Shown: positions 1 through 13,829, counted from the stretch's first letter. The stretch is DNA of 64,000 nt from Dipylidium caninum (GCA_017562135.1 QEYB01001217.1:124001-188000), one strand, 5' to 3'. Numbers and translations: made by a program. The notes: generated from the letters alone by a model not told the origin.

Positions 1-1157
1 ATTTTTTTCGGGATATTAGTTGGGATAAAACATTCCGGTCAGAAGATGCTGACGTGAAGGTGACGCTCATTCAGTGAGATTATAATTAGGCAAGATTGGG
101 TTAAGATTTGCCTGGACAGACCTTGGCATCAACAATTTGTCAGACGAAAAGAAACATCAACAATTACATAACTGCCAAACAAGCACTAAAAGTCAGAGAG
201 AAGTCAAGATTCCATTAACGATAAACAAGATCAAATTAAAAGTGGTACGTGTCACCCGGTGGAATGCCATCAAAGTCATCTTATAATTGCATTTTATAAC
301 ACCTCGACATCATAGGCTGTGATGCTCTGGCTTCTGCACTAATGCCAACGTGGTTAGCTGGTGTGATGGGGCAATGAAACTTTCAGTCATTATGAAAATT
401 ATCTACATCGCAAGTGGAGAGCCAGTGACGCAAGCTCAACGAGCACTGCAAACCTTTCATGACCTTCGCCTGTAAATACCTCTTAATGGCCGTATTTTGA
501 GCACAATCCTCGCTCGGTAAGGAGTGTTAACGTATCGCCTATGTGCACGCGTCCGACGCGAATTCAACGCGTTGTCATGGGGTGTTTGTCGAAACGGTGC
601 CTTTGGAATGAAGATGTTTGCTTTTATGCGCTAATTCCGCTATGACGACTAACTTAGGCGGATTGTGATGAAAGTATACATGCTGTGCATGTTTTGAGCA
701 CACCTACGACCCCATGGACTGTTTCCTGAAGAAGTTGATTATTGTGCGGACTAACATGGTGAAGGGCATTTTCGCTCCCACTGCCCATAACTTCTCATAC
801 CGAGTTGTGCTACTAGTGATTAAGTTCATCACAAAATGGTGGGTTTTGACGAAACCCTGACAAAATGGGTGCTCGTTTAAATCATGTCTCTTGAGCTAAA
901 ATTGGGTGGCACTGCGAAGATATTGAATGTGTAGAACTCGGCATTTCTACCTGAGTAGGGATGTTTCCTAATAATCCTCGACTGGATAATCGACACCCGC
1001 AAAATCCCCGCAAGAAGGAGAGAGCAACTATTCTTGCCCATCTTTTTGTAGTGTAAGTGGATGAAAGATTAAACTCAAAGAGATAGTCGATGAAGATTCA
1101 ACGGGATCGAGTTAAGCGAAGGAGCAGCGCCAAAGTCGGTTGTAGGAGTTTGCATCA
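1..1157. other. No recognisable gene
   Basis: I see no splice-consistent coding sequence, RNA gene or repeat here. It is the 3' flank of the minus-strand VAL-A gene. Confidence 0.5.
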
Positions 1158-2282
1158 TCACTCGGCATTTCTGACGCACTGGTCGAATTCGCATTTTTGC
1201 GTCTGGGGGCATCTGGAGCAAGGCGTGCCTGGAATATATGGTTTTTGCCCATTCACATACCTGTAAGGTAAAGACATGCGAATATGAAATGCTTCATGGT
1301 TTGTCAATGTGTCATAATACAGATGCAAGAGTATACCGTTTCTCGTAAACGCAAACATAAAGGTAGACGGGACGGACCAAGAACCAACGAAGCCCATCGC
1401 ATCTCTGTTTGGCACATCCGAAAAGTTCACTTTCTGCATTGATAATCTGAAAGAGAGTGAGAGAATCTTTGAGGCAAGGAGGATTAATGAAAGGCATGCA
1501 AAATAAGCGAAATAAACACAGGCGATTATTAACACCATACAGACTGCTTACAACTGCCATTTATTTTACAAAGCTGTAATATTACAGCAGACAACTTTGG
1601 GACAACTCGCACGGACAAACAACGATGCTAACATAATTTTGGCATCTTAGTCTCCTCGCCATTCCGCCCGAAAGATTGTACAACAGTTGGGGACTGGCTA
1701 AAGGACGATTGTTTGGGGGATCAACGAATTACTGCACGGTGACTGCCATACCTGCCGATAATTGAGGCAGTTTTGCTCAGAACAGGAATCTTGTGTGTAG
1801 CCATTGGGCTTTTCTTGACGAATCCAGAGATCCATGACTTCCCCTATTGAAGTCTCGGCTCCAGCAGTCACCGCCATATTGACGCCCAAATCTTTGTACT
1901 CATTTAGATGGGTGCTATTCTGACGACGCAGTATGCATTGACTCGCCAGCATTTTTGCTTTCTCCACCATGACTTTTGAATAGATCTGACGAGAGAAAAA
2001 CGTCATAGTATTTGGTAATCGTTTATGAAATTTGGGCTGTGGTGAAACAGTCATGCCCCAGTGGTCACATAAGTCTTTGAGAAGCTTGTGAGTTTCTAAT
2101 AAACGTTGAACGAATGGCCAAGAAGGAGAAGGACCTACCGGATGTCTCATGTTGGCGGCCCTTGGTCGAACCAACTCGCGGGCTTTGACATGATAAAAGG
2201 TGGCATAATTCTTGTCCAGGAAGCTCAGTTCATCGGAGAGGCAGGGGAAGACCAGAGCAAGGAGGCAGACAAATTTGAGCAT
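1158..2282 (-). CDS. VAL-A: secreted CAP/SCP-TAPS (venom allergen-like) protein
   Basis: The product is a predicted secreted CAP-superfamily protein of 196 residues. It is built from four minus-strand exons: 2282-2139, 1985-1752, 1446-1337 and 1260-1158. All junctions are GT/AG and the phases agree. Exon 1 carries a signal peptide (MLKFVCLLALVFPCLS) and the family's RPRAANM segment. Exon 2 has YSKVMVEKAKMLASQC, then DLGVNMAVTAGA and the C-rich CSEQNCLNYRQ. Exon 3 contains SELFGCAKQRC. Exon 4 encodes the hinge-like tail NGQKPYIPGTPCSRCP. In this family the exon 2/3 junction normally encodes GHYTQ followed by MVW. Here it reads LNYRQ followed by IIN, so the conserved cavity histidine is missing. 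The start is the methionine beginning the signal peptide. The open frame runs further upstream to 2456, but that part is low-complexity and lies between the TATA box and the signal peptide. The CAP family is clear; the biological role (host interaction in helminths) is inferred. Confidence 0.85.
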
Positions 2283-2286
2283 TTTG

Positions 2287-2292
2287 TCTGAA
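2287..2292 (-). promoter_or_regulatory. Strong 3' splice acceptor just before the VAL-A start codon
   Basis: On the minus strand a T-rich tract ends in CTTCAG, followed by five bases and then the ATG. This could end a 5'UTR intron (possible donor CTAG|GTAGCC near 2480) or be a spliced-leader trans-splice site, which flatworms use. The sequence alone does not decide between them. Confidence 0.4.
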
Positions 2293-2346
2293 GTAGGCAA
2301 AAGAACAAAAAAACAGGTTACATAAAGAGTCACATTCAAATGAATA

Positions 2347-2420
2347 AGGGGTGAGGGTGAGGGTGAGGGCGAGGAGGGGAGGGGAGGGGAAGGGAGGAAG
2401 GGAAGGGAAGGGAGGAGATG
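2347..2420. repeat. Purine-rich GGTGAG/GGGGA low-complexity tract upstream of VAL-A
   Basis: About four GGTGAG hexamers run into AGGGG and AAGGG repeats on the plus strand. On the VAL-A sense strand this is a pyrimidine tract between the TATA box and the start codon. Confidence 0.9.
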
Positions 2421-2517
2421 GGGGTGGGGTTTGTTAGGAGAAGGACTTTGTGCCACGCAAATCGCTCAACTTGCAGGCTACCTAGGAGGGCCGTGGAGCA
2501 GAACACGGCAAAGCTCC

Positions 2518-2526
2518 CCTTTTATG
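2518..2526 (-). promoter_or_regulatory. TATA-like box of VAL-A
   Basis: The minus-strand sequence is AGAGTGCATAAAAGGGGAG. VAL-B has AGAGTGTATAAAAGGAGGT at the equivalent place, so the core promoter looks conserved between the two genes. It lies about 235 nt upstream of the VAL-A ATG. Confidence 0.55.
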
Positions 2527-2529
2527 CAC

Positions 2530-5500
2530 TCTCGTCTAATGCACTTTGCACATTCAAAATTCGGAATATTTTTTTTTTTAAACTTCCCACTATTCAGCAC
2601 ATGCAATGACTGGTGAGTGGGGTCGGCGAAGGCAGGCCATTCGTTCACTCCTCTCCAATGGGGAAGGCGTTGTTTTCGAGTGGTGTCAGTCATGGAACTC
2701 ACCATTCAACGTCAAACCGTTCACATGTCACTCGAATGTGTGGAAAAATTAAGTTTATCACAACTTAACATTGCTTTTTTGGCTGTTTTTACCATTTAGC
2801 GGTACACATCATGTCGGATAATATGCGTGAAAGCAGTCTCTTTGCCTCTTTTACACCCGTTCCTCCCAATAATAGAGCACACCATTTACCGAACAGCCAA
2901 TTTCACCAACTTTCTCCTCTTTTTTCGCCTTATTAACCAACTTCTACACGAGTAGATTATTTTAACTCTTAGGGCTTTGCTCTTACGCTACGTGTGGATT
3001 CCCGTTAGACGTGTTTTCATAACATGTTTCCTCACTTTAAAAATTGAGGTCTCGATTTCGACTCGTCCTCTTATGAATGATAGAAACGCCCAAAAAGGAA
3101 TGTCAAATTTGTCATTATATTTGTGGAGATGGCTAATGGCTTCTAAATTAGGCGATACACGGAAATCCCTTCACCGAAGTTGAGGCTCCTCGGGCTGAGG
3201 TGAAGAAGATGCTCTGGAGTTTAGGATGCGGGAAGAAAATGTCGAGTTCACTAACGCAGTAGGCAGGGGATGGACTGAACTGTTTCTACTTCGCAAAAGA
3301 ATGGATTTGTACACCTTTGCAGTGACAAGACGAAAAGGCCTCTAAATGTCCCAACGTATAAGCTTCTTTCCACGAGGGGATATTTTGCGTCCAAGCGCCG
3401 TTCTCAGCATCTCCAGAGGAAAGCCTATTTGCGAAATCAAGAAGCCGAGTTTGGGGGTAATGAGGCGTTAGGGCAGATGTTTACAATGGACGGTCGGGTG
3501 AGGAACTCTTCTAATCGCCCCTTACCACCACATCTGCTTAATTTCGAGGGTCCGCGAGTCAGAGCACTTAACCATGAATTGTCCAACCGCAAGTCTATCT
3601 CCGACAAGCCTCTAAAGCACAGTAGGAAAGGGAAATTTATGCCAATGAGCCCATCCCCTGCTTTTTACCACCGTCAACTTCTCACTTAGGTAACACTTTC
3701 AGTCATGAAGACAGTGTCAGCATTCATCTGGGTGGATTGTATTTTGGGGGACTCGGGGCTCTGGAAGCAGCTCCTACCACTCCATCCCCGGTAGTCGACC
3801 GCGTCTCCGTCTATTTCGTTTGAGATAACAGAAGTCGGGTTTGGATGAGACCAAATTGCATTAGGGGAAGGTGATGAGTGCACAGCAGTTATCCGAGGAC
3901 TTGTGGGCTGAAGTGGGTCCCAGCGACACACACCGAGTAAACGACTTTTCCGCGACTAAGGCGTCTTTATGTTCTAACTTGTGTATAAATTTATTAGGAG
4001 GAGATTCTGGCCGACAAACTTTAATTCCGCGCATTAACAGTGACGAAGTGAGAATTCAAGAGAAAAATTTTACAGGCTACCCGATGCTAACATTTTTCCT
4101 CATCGTATTCTTCTGCGTTTTACTAAAATGCCTTCCGTTTCAGCCTTCCTCGCCTCCATCCATGTCGAATCTCCACCGCTGTCGGCGCGGGCGCTCGGTC
4201 TTTCCGTTCCATTTGTGGCATACGAAGGCCAAAGACGAAATGGAGTCACCAAACATCGTAAGGTACCAAAATAAAAATGAAAGAATTCAGTACTCGCCAT
4301 GTTGCAGCAATGGTGGAAGTTTTCCCATATATAACAGCGAAGGCTCTCAGCTCACATTTCACGGCGAGATGGCAGCTACCGGCCGAGTAAACTCAAGTAT
4401 TTGGAAGCAGTAAAGGTAACCGTAGTGTTCATTTTGAGTAACAATAACACTAGAATCCAGGAAATAGTTGGCATTTTCTCGGTAATAAACAAATAAATAT
4501 GCAAGTAATTAAAGACATAAGTGAAAGGATTATTGAAGGACCGTCACAAAATGCGGCGTCGACAAGGAGTAGGGAAGTGAAGTTTCCATGATAGCCTTTT
4601 AACCTCTGAAGGGTAGTTGGTAATTTGCGTCAATCTATTTGCCGTCTTTCGCTAAAACATTCAAGTACTTTGCACGGATTCCTTCGAATAGTGCACTCTA
4701 CACCGGCCAAAAGCGAGGTGGATAGGTTTTCAGCGAAAGGCTCTCCAACCCGACGCCGAAGGCATAATCTTCCACCATCTGCTCTGTTTGCGGATGGTCT
4801 ACTTCCCCTCCGCGTCATATGCAATTTCCCTCCCACTTGGTTCCCATCCACCGCCCAGGGGTGCGGAACAGCCAGAAAGGCTAGAAATGACATCTCGGAT
4901 TTAGTCGATGTTTAACTGCGATTGGGAAAATAAAATTTAACTTAGGTTCTTTGTTCCCATTTGTAAATGTTAGAGCTTCCCTTCACACTCTCTTCGTAAG
5001 ATTTTTCGATGTTGGTGATTAATGTGTATTCTATTTTTTGCCGAAATCCTCTCAACATAAAACGCGATTAACATCTCCTTTTCCCATAGGCGTTCAAATT
5101 AAGTGATAACGCAGCCTGACAAGCCTCGAGAGACATTAAAGAGGCTTTTAGTGATGCATCCAGTGACGCAAAAAAATATGCTCGATGTTGGTTCCAAAAA
5201 TTTTGTTCTGCGTACAGTCAATGATAAGGTAAAAGGTGATAACCCTCAACGAAGACCTCATGGAGCTCCAATTACTGTCGACAATATGACATTTACAGCA
5301 TCTCTCATATTCACCCGATATTTCTTCGAGCAATATTGCCTTTTCGCATTATAACAGATTTTGGATTGCTTATTATCTTCAAAAGTAAAAGCCTTTTAGG
5401 GAAAAGGCAAGCGTAACTTGGTTAATCGTTGGCAGAAAGTCGTAGATGCTAATGAAAGTTAGATCAGATGAATGAAAGTTAGATCAGATGAATAAAAAGA

Positions 5501-8379
5501 TAATGTGAAGAATTGCGCTTTCGTTTTCTGCTTATATCCATTGCTCCTTTCAAAGTTTTCAGTGTAATAGGCGACTGCCTGATTGTTACCGACGCCTGCC
5601 ATCCGAGGTTAATGAGTGACCGTGTTAGGTGCCAGCCTCCAGGTCGGGTCAGCGGAGGGGTCCAGACTCTTCTCCCTCGGAGGAGCTTAGCAGAGGGCGG
5701 CAGACAGAGTAAATGCCTCCTAGCCCCTCTACCTGTTCTTCCCATGCTGCATGTTACTTTTTGCGCCATTCTGATTATGAGGCAACGGCGATGAGTCTGA
5801 ATCCTTAGCGTGAAGCTCTTCTTTGAAGAAGACTCACTCCCCTCGTTAAAGGTGTAAATTGACAAAAAATAATGGGGTTGGGAGAACTGTGGAAAACCTT
5901 TCTTCCCACGCAGGTTGACAGTTTCACCAGGCTTATTGCAATTTTGTCGTCCCTTTGTGTGCCATCTACATGAAAATCTTCCCTTTTTCATTTTTCTCCT
6001 TTCACAGTTCAGTTATGTATTTATTAAACCAATCCAACCAGCATTTAGTCTGTTAATAAGGAAATACTACACACAATTTAGGGGTGAATTTGCCTAATTC
6101 GTCAAATTAAAATGAATATTTTTCGAAATCTCTGACCTACTGCCGCAACCACCCTGCGGAGGTCTCGTCGCGGTAAGGAAGCTCTTAGCCATCTTAAAAG
6201 TCATCCGGTTTCCTTTGATAAGACAGACATTGAAAGAGGCTATTGTTTGGGGTTTCGATGTCCTGCGCCGGCGGCTGTGGAAGCCAGCGCCCCCGTGACG
6301 CAATCCAAGTGGAGCTTGCACCACTGGCGGTAGGAAGAGGCGCAGTTTTCATAACTTTTCCCACTTACTGACATCGTTTTTGTGGTAGAAAAGAAGGTTT
6401 TCCCTTGCTTACCTTTAAGGCTGTCCGTCAACCTTGACTTATGAGGCCTTTCTACCGGGCGGTCAACGCGACCAACCACCTTTTCAACAGTCACACCAGT
6501 AGATCCACATGCTACCTCAAAGGCTAGGAAGAATTTAACCTAGCGGACCAGCTGGCTGCCAAGTGATTGATGTCTAGGCGTCGTTCCCTTCCACGGTGAG
6601 GGGCGAAGAAACACGCTTTGAGGGCACACCACTCTAGAGAGCTGAAAAAATTGCCTCAACATGAAAAAGTTACCTTTCTAGAAGGAAGTAGGCGCCAAAT
6701 CTCCAAATAGGATACCAAGAGGCTGGAGGTACACCCCATAACCTTCACGTCTTTGGCACGTACGCTTCGCCCGTGAAGTGGTTTGTGTCAAGTATGACAA
6801 CATGTCAATCGCGTCATGTCAAAGGGGACTTGGATAGTCACCTTTGCCTCCACACGCCATCACCGACTGGGGTTAAAAATACTTATTTTCTCGCCAAAAT
6901 GGTGTCTACCGCCTTGTCGGGCGAAACATTAACTGCTAGAAATGGAAATACAGTTTCTCACTCCTCGAAGTTTAAAGTTATTGAAACAAGTTTGTCTTCC
7001 ACTCTCCCATGCTTTGCATTTGTAAATGAGTTTAATCATTTTTTCTTCAGTAAAATGACGTCAAATTTCTCCTTTGTAATTATTCCTACTTGTCGACGTC
7101 AATGGTCGGTTGCAACCTCTCCTCCAGGCAAGAAATTGCGTTACCAATTGTAAATCTTCATATTTTTCTCCTATAATCTGTCATCTCGAAGTAGTTAAAA
7201 TGACAGCATAACAAAAATTGTGTTAAGATGGAGGATCATTTGAGGCATTTTTGTGTTATTCCCATTGCTCCCAGTGTCAGGCAATTGGACCCCCACCATC
7301 GGCGCGTTGATGGGCGTCAGAGGAATTTGACGCTGCAATGTTCAGTCGTGGATGCTTTGTGGTGATCCTCAAAACCACCTCACATTAGCAGTAGGCGAAG
7401 AAGATACAGAGGTGTCACCTAATCTTGCAAATTTTGTCCCTTATTCTCTACCACTTTGGGGTTCATTGTGATAACCCGGCCGCCATGTCGGCGGAACCTC
7501 GAGACGGTGACATTTTTCCCCGCTTCGTTAGTTACTCCGTCTTTCTTGGTTCTTCTCCAGGCCGACAAATTGAGGAATTCATACTTTCCGTGTTAGTTCC
7601 CTACTGTGAATCAGCAGAATCAACTTGCGTTTGTTCACCATTTTGGCCACGTCACTAATGTTTGGCTGTGAAATTAACAGTTTCTACGAACGCAAAAGTT
7701 TCAATTCTCGTGACGAGGCTTCTGTGGTAGAAGTGAGCTCGAAGTCCTTCCAAATTCAAAGTTCTTCAATGAGGATCGGAGTCACAATGGCAGACAGCGA
7801 TGGAATTTATTATGTTACATTTGGCAAAAATTCAAAAATGAATGACGAAAGAAGGAATATCAACTAGTGTCGATTCTTGTCCCGTCACCCAATGCATCAA
7901 TCATTCAAAGAGCAAAAGCAAATCTCTTCTCATGACATGCGTCAAAAAATGGGTTCTATTAGCTCACGTCATCATAGAGTACGGGAAAAAAGCGGACCCA
8001 TTCTTCGTGAAACCCTCGTAATTAATACTGCCTGTCATTAGACACTAATCTACCAAACTCCTCTGGCTATTTCAACTTGTGCTGCGTGTTTACAGGCTTG
8101 AGGCTGTCCACTGCCGCCTTTACCGGCAGGTAGGACGCAGTGTCTTTTCCTAACTTCCCCATTCCCTCCAAATTACTTGTTTTGGCCCCGAGAAATTGAC
8201 ATTCCTTGATTTAATCGGGCTAGATGGAGGACCGTCGGCAGGTGTAGCCATGGCGATTGGTATGCGGGTGCCACTAGATTGTTCATTCACACTCTGACAG
8301 AATGAAATGGTAGCATTACTAGTCCACAGTTCTTCTGTCCCCCACCAGGCACAATTTCAGTATGATTTATTATATTCAG
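2530..8379. other. Gene-poor spacer
   Basis: No exon chain with a recognisable product was found. The longest open frame (3871-4413, plus, 180 codons) has a hydrophobic stretch but no family signature and no support for expression. A perfect 20-bp tandem pair lies at 5451-5490. Confidence 0.4.
5451..5490. repeat. Perfect 20-bp tandem duplication
   Basis: The unit AATGAAAGTTAGATCAGATG occurs twice in a row with no mismatch. Confidence 0.95.
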
Positions 8380-9230
8380 TCGAAATTACTTCCATTGGCA
8401 TCTACGGCTTTCAGCCGCAACGTTTGGGAAAGTCACATATGTCTTTTGAAAAAAATAATCATTTTTCGACGTGATAAAAGTTTCCCCATCTCTTATACTA
8501 CCATTTGAGTTATTGTAATTTTCGCTCAAGTCTCGTTCGTGATCGTAGAAATAGCGGTGGAATGGTGGCTAAAGGTTGACAATGGGGTAGAAATTCGCAG
8601 TGTAGAGAAGCTATTTAATTTGTCGACAGTAGTAATCGGGGCTTAGGCTGCTCGTCGCGCATTATCAAGCGCAGTTGCTCTTGCGGCCTGTCAATCATTT
8701 CACTTGAGTCAACTTTCTTTTTGTACTCAGACATTGTTTTAACAAAACCGTTTGGATTGCTGATTCCCGGTTATTTTAAACACATGTTCATGAGTATTTT
8801 TTTTCACGTGGGGCAGATCGGATTCCCCACTCCTCGTCCTCATTTCCTTCTCGTTATCAACATGGGCAAGTGGTCTTCCTCGAGGCGCCCTGACTATGCT
8901 TAAATTACCAGAACTAAATTTATGGAACTAACATCGAGAAATTATTTTCTCATTAGTGAACCCATTTTCGAGTGTCTTGTTAATTTTTCCCGAAACTTGG
9001 GCTTCAATGTACAAATAGTAGATGTAAATCGTGTCATATTTCCATCTGGTTTTACAGAAAAATTAAATAGAAATAGGATGCAAAAATGAAGAATTTTACG
9101 AAGTGAATATGGGAATAACTTTAGAATCTGTAAATTAAAATAATAAACACACGTAAAAGTGCACCTCTTTCAGTTGCTGCTGAACAGAGGCATAAAAACA
9201 CAAACGCCTTTTTCATAGTTTGCAACCTAA
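8380..9230. repeat. Diverged segmental duplication, copy 1
   Basis: This segment aligns in the same orientation with 35390-36190. Shared landmarks in order are ACTTCCATTGGCA followed by CTACG, GAAGCTATTTAATTTGTCGAC against GAAGTTATTTATTTTGTCAGC, GTTTTAACAAAACCGTTTGG, TCCTCGTTATCAACAT-type sequence and an AAACGCCTTTTTCAT/AAACGCCTGTTTCAT block. Copy-specific indels are frequent, so the duplication is old. Open frames inside (for example 8721-8903) share peptides such as LVINMGKW with LVINIGRW in copy 2. No known family was recognised. Confidence 0.75.
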
Positions 9231-9239
9231 CATTTTGGT

Positions 9240-12200
9240 CCTTCCTCCCATCTCTCTAGTTCCTCCGCCTTCTCTGAGCGTTCAGAAGAAGCTTTTTCGT
9301 CAAAACGTCCTGCTCAGTCCACGTTAGACAAGGATTGCAGGGGTCGAGTGTCCAGTTGGTGTGGACAGCAGTGTCCCGCTTACATCTTGTACGAATGTAA
9401 AATAGGCTCACCTCTCGGTAAATAGCAGCCTTCCCTCCTTCTCCCTTTAGCCCATTCTGAGGCGTGAGCATCCGCCCCTCCTAAGAGCAGACTTCTCCGA
9501 TAATTGGTAACGGGAAACTGACCTTTATGACTGACCGTTATAACAAACAACAAACTCTTGGATGACCTGAGGCCTTCTCCGATCTCCATCGAAACGTCAC
9601 AATTTGGACTAAAACACATAATCCATAGGACCTAACGTGAGACTGTCAACAAATCACTTCCAGGTGTCATGAAGTCCTTAATTTAATTAGTAGGGCTCTT
9701 CGGAGTATGTTGCTTCGAAGAGGTCGCATCATCCATCCTGGCGGTGTTCTTTTCTTGAGCACTTCAATTCCATTTGTCAGTGTCGAGGATAATCGTAGCA
9801 GCATCAGCAGGGCATTAGGAAAGCGGTTGAGTGGAAGTGGTACACATGACTGTTGAGAATGCATTGTCTGATTTGTGATATTTGGGGCTACGGAGGAGAT
9901 ACTACATGGAAATTATTTAATATGGCATTGGAATTTATAAAATTCCCATCAGCATCATCTTCGTGGATGTCACTACTTGCTCCGATTGTGTGCATTTTCG
10001 CAAAGCCCTTTTCTACCTTCCCACGTCGTTTTTCTGAAAAATGGTCGAAATTCCCTTCTTCATGGAGGGAAACCGCAAGTCGTGGAGCTCGTCTTAAGCC
10101 ACCACCACCACCTCGCGGTATCCTTCGGCCCGCGGACAGGCCGTCTGAGCCAACGCTCAAGTAAGACGAGTGGAATGATGCAGTTCCCGACAAGTCCTTC
10201 CAGTAGAAGTAATCATAACACGAGCACTAAGAATTCTCCTTATCCCTCCACCAAGACTCCATCACGACTGTGGGTTTCTGTAAGTTTTCCTTCCTAATTG
10301 ACGCCGACATTGCTCAGCCACAGAGGTGCTTTAATTCCAGCAATTACCAACCTGTGAGTTGGAGGATTTTGCAATGCGCAGCTCCTCGAAGAGTGGGGCG
10401 GTATAGTAGCCTCGTTACCATTATGGTAACAAGTTTTGCACTTGACATTTGACTCGCAGTCTCATCAGAAAATTACGTATTGTAGAAAGGAATTTAAATT
10501 TAAGAATTCGGGGCATTGCAAAGGGCAGGAAATAAAAGTGCGCTTCTTTCGCCCCGAAATGCGAGAGAAGCGGGTGAAAATTATGCCGGTGAAAGAAAAT
10601 TGTGAAATCACTTGGAAGTGGGAGACGAACGAAGCTGATAACGGGCCTACTGTCCTCGAGGTGAAATGTCGTCGAAAGACGTGTTTTATCTCACGGCGAT
10701 GTGTGCACATCCTGCAATTAGCGAGTCGATGTGTGATTCCGTCAAATGGCACTGGGATTTGGGGAGGAAATTTTCCTCACCTCTTCACTCACCACGGGGG
10801 TCCACTTAAGCCAACCAAGTGAAATCGTGAAATTACGATGCCCGTGACGTCTCTTCTCCCTCTTGGGTGGTTATTTTTTCCCTGGGCTAAAGCTGAGGTG
10901 GTGGGAGAGGATAAACGCCGTTGCACATGTGCATCGATGTGACCGTCAATCTAAGATGACACTCACTTTATCCCCAGACCCCCTGCCCTCGCGGGCCCCC
11001 TCGAGTGGGAGATTTTAGGACCAGGCGGGTCAAAGTCTCGTGATGTGATGCTGCTGTAATAAATAATTTCACAATCCCCTAGTTAGGTAGAGAGGACAAA
11101 TGCCCTGGGACTGGGTAATGTCTCTGCCAGGCACCCAGTGTCTTCTCTTCTTCTTTCTATTTGCTGAAAAGGCTGAAAATGGGCTCTGAGTAAAAGGTGA
11201 AATAGCCTTCTGAGCCTAAATTATAACTCATCTCAAATCTGCGTTCTGCGAGTATGAATAGCGGAGGAGGAGAGATTAAGAGACTACCCCAAAATGGCCA
11301 AGTTTTGCCCGAGTTAACTGCAACTCTTCGCGTGAAGGACTTTCCTGAGGAGAGTTAGGAGTAAATTGACAAGTGTAGCCTTTAAAGTGAGAGGAAGCGC
11401 ATGTCAGACGCAGACAATGTGGTGTTTTGCCAACTTTCGGACTACTTGCTTGTCAAAGTGGCATTAATGAAGCCAGTGTTCTTTGGTGACAAAAAGAATA
11501 ATCGCCTCATTGTACTTAGCTACCTCAACCGAAATAGTTTCGCATGCAGTCGTTTGTGGGTTCATATGACGTCGAAAAGACCTTTGCGCTTAATTTAGTC
11601 GACTCCTTCCACATCCATCTGGCGGCACCGCCAGTAATGTTGGAGGGAGCAACGTGTTCACACTAATCCCTAATTTGTTTTGAGTGCTCGAGCAGGCAGT
11701 CTCAGATGCAGAGAGAAAGCGGCTCCTCTGCTATCCCAACACAAAGGTGTTTCGGCCTTGCATGGTTTGCAGGAAGCATCTGTGAAATTTTCTCATTTGA
11801 GGACCAATGAAGTCGCGACTCTTGAAGTTTTCGACCCACCTGATAGCAAATGTAGGCGCAGAGGCAATACGTACATTCTTCTTCCACCATGTCCTTTCAA
11901 TTTCCAACCAATCTGCCCTCCGGCCCAATGCCAGTATGGCTAAGATTATCTTGATAAAAGTAATGTAGTGGTGGGAGCTGACAGATTGTAGAGCAGTAGC
12001 GGCATCATCCTACCGCGTCCCCAGCGGCTCGTCTGGCTCAGTCACTTTTCACTCTACCGAATACTTAATCTATATTTTACTTTCTCATATCATTTAGCAA
12101 TAAGGTCAGGTCACTTCATTGGCTTGAAAAGTTTTCCTGCATCACTAGCCTACAACTTCAGTGACTTGTAGTTTGCGCATGCAAAGTGACTTGAGGAGAA

Positions 12201-13820
12201 AAGAATGCCATGTGCCGGGGGGGGGGGAAATTTCAGCAGGCAAAATTCCTAACCTACTCCATTGTTTAGAGTAGAAGTCGAGCGATCACGAGTTTGCATT
12301 GAAAGGGTGGTCCTCGACACCTGAAAGGCGTCTGGAGGTCCACGTCTACTCAGGGGATGTCACCGAGGCATTTTTTTCCTGGGTACCGGTCAAATAACAA
12401 ATTAGTATGGAATCCAATACTATTCTCAGCAAATTTTTGTTTTAGTCGTCCAGTGGGATCGGTTGATTGCCTAAAGGTATTCGAAAAACGTACTTTGTTT
12501 GGCTACAGCAAATGGGTGGCCTTCAGTGAGCAGATGACCTCTCTATGGCTTTTGGCCGAAAGATTGTATGACAATTCCCTCCCTCATCCGAAGCTGTCCC
12601 TACGCTGGATGACCGGCGACACTATGAAATTCCCTGCCGAGACGGAGTGCGATCCACCTCGGTGGAAATTGTGGAGGTGGGCCTGGGAGGCCGTCCTTTC
12701 TAATGAAGGGCCTAAGCAATTGAGTTAAACTGTGTGATGATTAGACTCAAAATATCTTGTCGCCAGGGCCACCAAAGTAGAGCTGACGCAATGATAGTCA
12801 ATGGAGAAGGTGGGAGTTTCTCGTCGGTTCCCTGTGGACGTCGAAATGAATCGGTGGAAGTAAACATGCAGTCCGCTTTGAATGATGCAATGCTAGTAGG
12901 AGGTCAGAACCGCTTTCAGAGCATTCATTTGTTGTTATGATGACATTTTCTGACCTCAGAGGTCCTAGAATTTGGGTACCAATCTTCTATATAAGTAAAT
13001 TTCTTTCTGTATTAACATAGGCGCACTTCCCGAAGTTCTCGGTGGCAAACATACAACAGGTCCTAAACCGAGGAAATTCGACGTTTGGTCGAGCGGTCAC
13101 AGACGCCTGACGGAGTAAAGTCCGTCGAAAGTTTCCCGTCCACTTTACTGACATTGCATAAACTGCAACTTATGTGGGTGGTCAGACATGAGTGACGACG
13201 ACTGGCGTTATGGCCAGTGTTTACGCTGGTGCCATCAGTCGTGCCCCGCTTCCTCCCCTTGGTAAGTGCGCCGCTTCTGATGACTGACAAGCCACACGGA
13301 CTGCCCCCCCCCCCTCGGCAACCTCCGCCCTTTTCATCTGCACCAAGGGCCCGAGATTTTATCGTTGTTTTAGGCCACATGCTCAAAAATTCACGTCAGT
13401 CTGACGGGGAGTACGAAAATGTAGGCAGCAAATCTCCCACTCGTCCATGGCATGAATGCTGTAGCGGTGATGATGGGAAATCTGACATTTTTTGGACAAG
13501 TATACACCACCACCTTGATTAGTGTTGCTTTATAACTTAAAAATTCACTATCACTTGACCTCCACTTTCAGCTCTTACTTTTCGTAGTGAGTTCCCATTG
13601 CAATCGAAAACTCCCAGTTCCCTTGAAAACATACTTATATTAAGTTTGTTAAAAAGTGGCAAAAAGTGAAACAAGCAAATGATTGAGACCATTGTTAAGA
13701 CCTTTTGCCAGTGTGTGGTCACATTTTCAGTTCCTTTATTTAATTTTTCCTTTATTTCGCACTGAAAAAATTCTTCCGAGCCCCTTTTCACACCTCCAAC
13801 ATTGTTACAGTTTTTGGCTC
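9240..13820. other. Gene-poor spacer
   Basis: No recognisable gene. A minus-strand frame at 9256-9471 ends just beside the duplicated block and contains a CNPC motif, but no family could be named. Open frames at 10436-10822 and 12357-12728 lack recognisable motifs. Homopolymer runs occur near 12217 (G) and 13305 (C). Confidence 0.4.
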
Positions 13821-13829
13821 TTGTGATTT

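Noticed and set aside
2283..2456. N-terminal extension of the VAL-A frame (Pro/Ser-rich)
   Set aside because: It is the translated purine/pyrimidine simple repeat of the leader, lies in front of a clear signal peptide, and is separated from it by a splice acceptor.
3871..4413. 180-codon plus-strand frame with a hydrophobic segment
   Set aside because: No domain, no splice context, biased composition and overlapping frames on the other strand; likely chance.
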